NCBI GenBank assembly: GCA_029880105.1 | Contig: JAOUPA010000039.1 | Location: 1-14,182 of the forward strand | Source: Gammaproteobacteria bacterium | GTDB taxonomy: Bacteria > Pseudomonadota > Gammaproteobacteria > SZUA-229 | Reading direction: 5' to 3' | Length of the DNA stretch: 14,182 nucleotides | Shown: piece after piece, positions 12,898 to 14,182 of the stretch | How positions within the stretch are numbered: position 1 is the first letter of the stretch | Layout of the letters: each line of letters starts with the position of its first letter | Position numbers and translations under genes: made by a program | The notes under the pieces: generated by a model | The model's database searches: none | Told to the model about the DNA's origin: nothing | Seen by the model: only the letters and a program-made list of their open reading frames with translations

Positions 12898-14182
12898 ATG
12901 AAGTTTTCAACTCAACTAACGGTATCAATTCTCGGTATCACTATTTTGTCATTGGCTGTCTTTGGCAGCATTGCCTACTGGATTATTAATGACGGCCATG
13001 ATCAAAATCACAACGAACTGCTACAATATATGGCCGAAACCATGCACAGGCACTGGTCAATAACTGGCACAGAAACGCTTACTCAAGCCACGCTGGATGC
13101 AATGCATGATAAATTCGCAACCGCTGACACCATTCTTTTAATTGAAAACATGGATGGTTCTCATTTCGTAGCCGGCCGCACTACCCAACCGCCTGCAAGC
13201 CTTGCCAGCAACGTAGCGCAGTCTATTAAAAAATCTGGCCCGACAACGGCAGATTATGGTGTTTTAAAAATCGACGATCATACTTATCACTGGAACACCA
13301 GCCAGTTTACCGATAATCGGCGCCGCCTCACAATCTTGCATGATGATTCAACCGGCCAGCATCAGACTGACTTCAAACTGGCGATGCGCCTGCTGGCTAC
13401 CAGCATCATTATTATCTGGATAGCTGTCTGGCTGGCAATTTTGCTCAGTACCATTATCAGCCGACGCCTCAAAGAAAAGAATGAAGTCATTAAATTTCAG
13501 GCACTGCATGACAATCTCACAGGTCTGCCTAATCGGAACCTGCTTTATGATCGACTTAATCAGGCACAGCTAGCCTCTAATCGAAATAAATCACCTTTTG
13601 CTCTCCTGCTCATGGATCTGGATAATTTCAAGGAGATTAATGATGCGCTCGGCCACCACTTCGGTGATCTAATGCTAAAAAAAATCAGTAAAATAATTCA
13701 GGAAACACTCCGAGAAAATGATTCTCTGGCCCGGCTAGGAGGCGATGAATTTGCCATACTGCTTCCTGATACCGAGCAGGAGGGTGCCGTCACCTGTGCC
13801 AGAAAAATATTAAACAGCCTGAAAATTCCTTTTAGCATCGAAGACACCCGCATTGAAAGTAGTGCCAGCATAGGCATCACTTTCTATCCACAGGATGGCA
13901 GCGATACTGAAACCCTGTTGCAACGCGCTGACATTGCCATGTATCAGGCTAAACAGACGCGTAGCCACTATGTGATTTACGATCAGAGCAAGGACTCCGA
14001 CAATATCAGACAACTAAAGCTGATGCATGACCTGAGGGAAGCCATCAAACATGATCAGCTAGATGTTTACTATCAACCGATGGTCGATCAGAAAACAGGA
14101 CACACGGTCGCTGCCGAAGCACTGGTACGCTGGCACCATCCAGAATTAGGCTTTATATCACCCGAGGAATTTATTCCAATCG
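12898..14182 (+). CDS. Membrane-anchored GGDEF-EAL cyclic-di-GMP protein, 3' end outside the window
   Basis: An open frame from the ATG at 12898 to the window edge (428 codons, no stop). A first membrane helix (about residues 7-29) and a second (about 165-187) bracket a roughly 135-residue, presumably periplasmic sensory region that I do not recognise. A GGDEF domain follows, starting LHDNLTGLPNRNLLYDRL, with an intact active-site GGDEF at 281-285. An RxxD inhibitory-site motif (Arg272-Asp275) lies five residues before it (RENDSLARLGGDEF), so product-inhibited diguanylate cyclase activity is plausible. An EAL domain then begins (YYQPMVDQ) with the EAL signature at 407-409 (AEALVRW). The remaining phosphodiesterase residues are off-window, so net activity cannot be judged. 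The ribosome site is weak. Confidence 0.93.
   Translation, partial: MKFSTQLTVSILGITILSLAVFGSIAYWIINDGHDQNHNELLQYMAETMHRHWSITGTETLTQATLDAMHDKFATADTILLIENMDGSHFVAGRTTQPPASLASNVAQSIKKSGPTTADYGVLKIDDHTYHWNTSQFTDNRRRLTILHDDSTGQHQTDFKLAMRLLATSIIIIWIAVWLAILLSTIISRRLKEKNEVIKFQALHDNLTGLPNRNLLYDRLNQAQLASNRNKSPFALLLMDLDNFKEINDALGHHFGDLMLKKISKIIQETLRENDSLARLGGDEFAILLPDTEQEGAVTCARKILNSLKIPFSIEDTRIESSASIGITFYPQDGSDTETLLQRADIAMYQAKQTRSHYVIYDQSKDSDNIRQLKLMHDLREAIKHDQLDVYYQPMVDQKTGHTVAAEALVRWHHPELGFISPEEFIPI

Noticed and set aside
13698..14013. Minus-strand frames inside the GGDEF-EAL gene
   Set aside because: Antisense shadows; the plus frame is open to the edge and carries intact GGDEF and EAL motifs.

Overview
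The window looks like a chromosomal segment of a gammaproteobacterium, probably free-living or marine, with moderate GC content. Three things point there: the protein quality-control order tig-clpP-clpX-lon-hupB, the tRNA array Pro-Arg-His-(Lys)-Leu lying between folD and tig, and a recognisable RsmJ 16S rRNA methyltransferase. The genus cannot be named from the sequence alone.

Layout by region. Positions 1-7351 are all on the minus strand. Read in transcription order (right to left) they hold a tRNA array (Pro, Arg, His, Lys, Leu), trigger factor, the ClpP peptidase, the ClpX unfoldase, Lon protease, HU-beta, then tRNA-Val and the start of tRNA-Asp. This block couples decoding capacity to nascent-chain folding (Tig), ATP-dependent proteolysis (ClpXP, Lon) and nucleoid structure (HU). 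A heat-shock-type (sigma-32-like) promoter precedes lon, a strong sigma-70 promoter precedes hupB, and a strong promoter with a GC-rich discriminator precedes the tRNA array. A perfect 28-bp palindrome sits between that last promoter and tRNA-Pro. A degenerate copy of the tRNA-Pro 3' end lies in the 169-nt gap before tRNA-Arg.

folD (7526-8386, plus) diverges from the tRNA array. It converges on a compact four-gene minus-strand operon at 8409-10734: two DUF1538 membrane proteins, a P-II-like protein without the canonical T-loop, and a stand-alone CBS-domain-pair protein. Two of the three junctions are 1-nt TAATG overlaps. I read this as an ion-transport or antiport module with two nucleotide/metabolite-sensing cytoplasmic subunits. 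It is the most interesting part of the window.

The right part holds tatD (minus) diverging from rsmJ (plus). After it come a small DUF2892-type membrane protein and, 15 nt downstream, a membrane-anchored GGDEF-EAL protein that runs off the right edge. No gene-free stretch exceeds 300 bases. I saw no CRISPR array, insertion sequence, integrase or rRNA.
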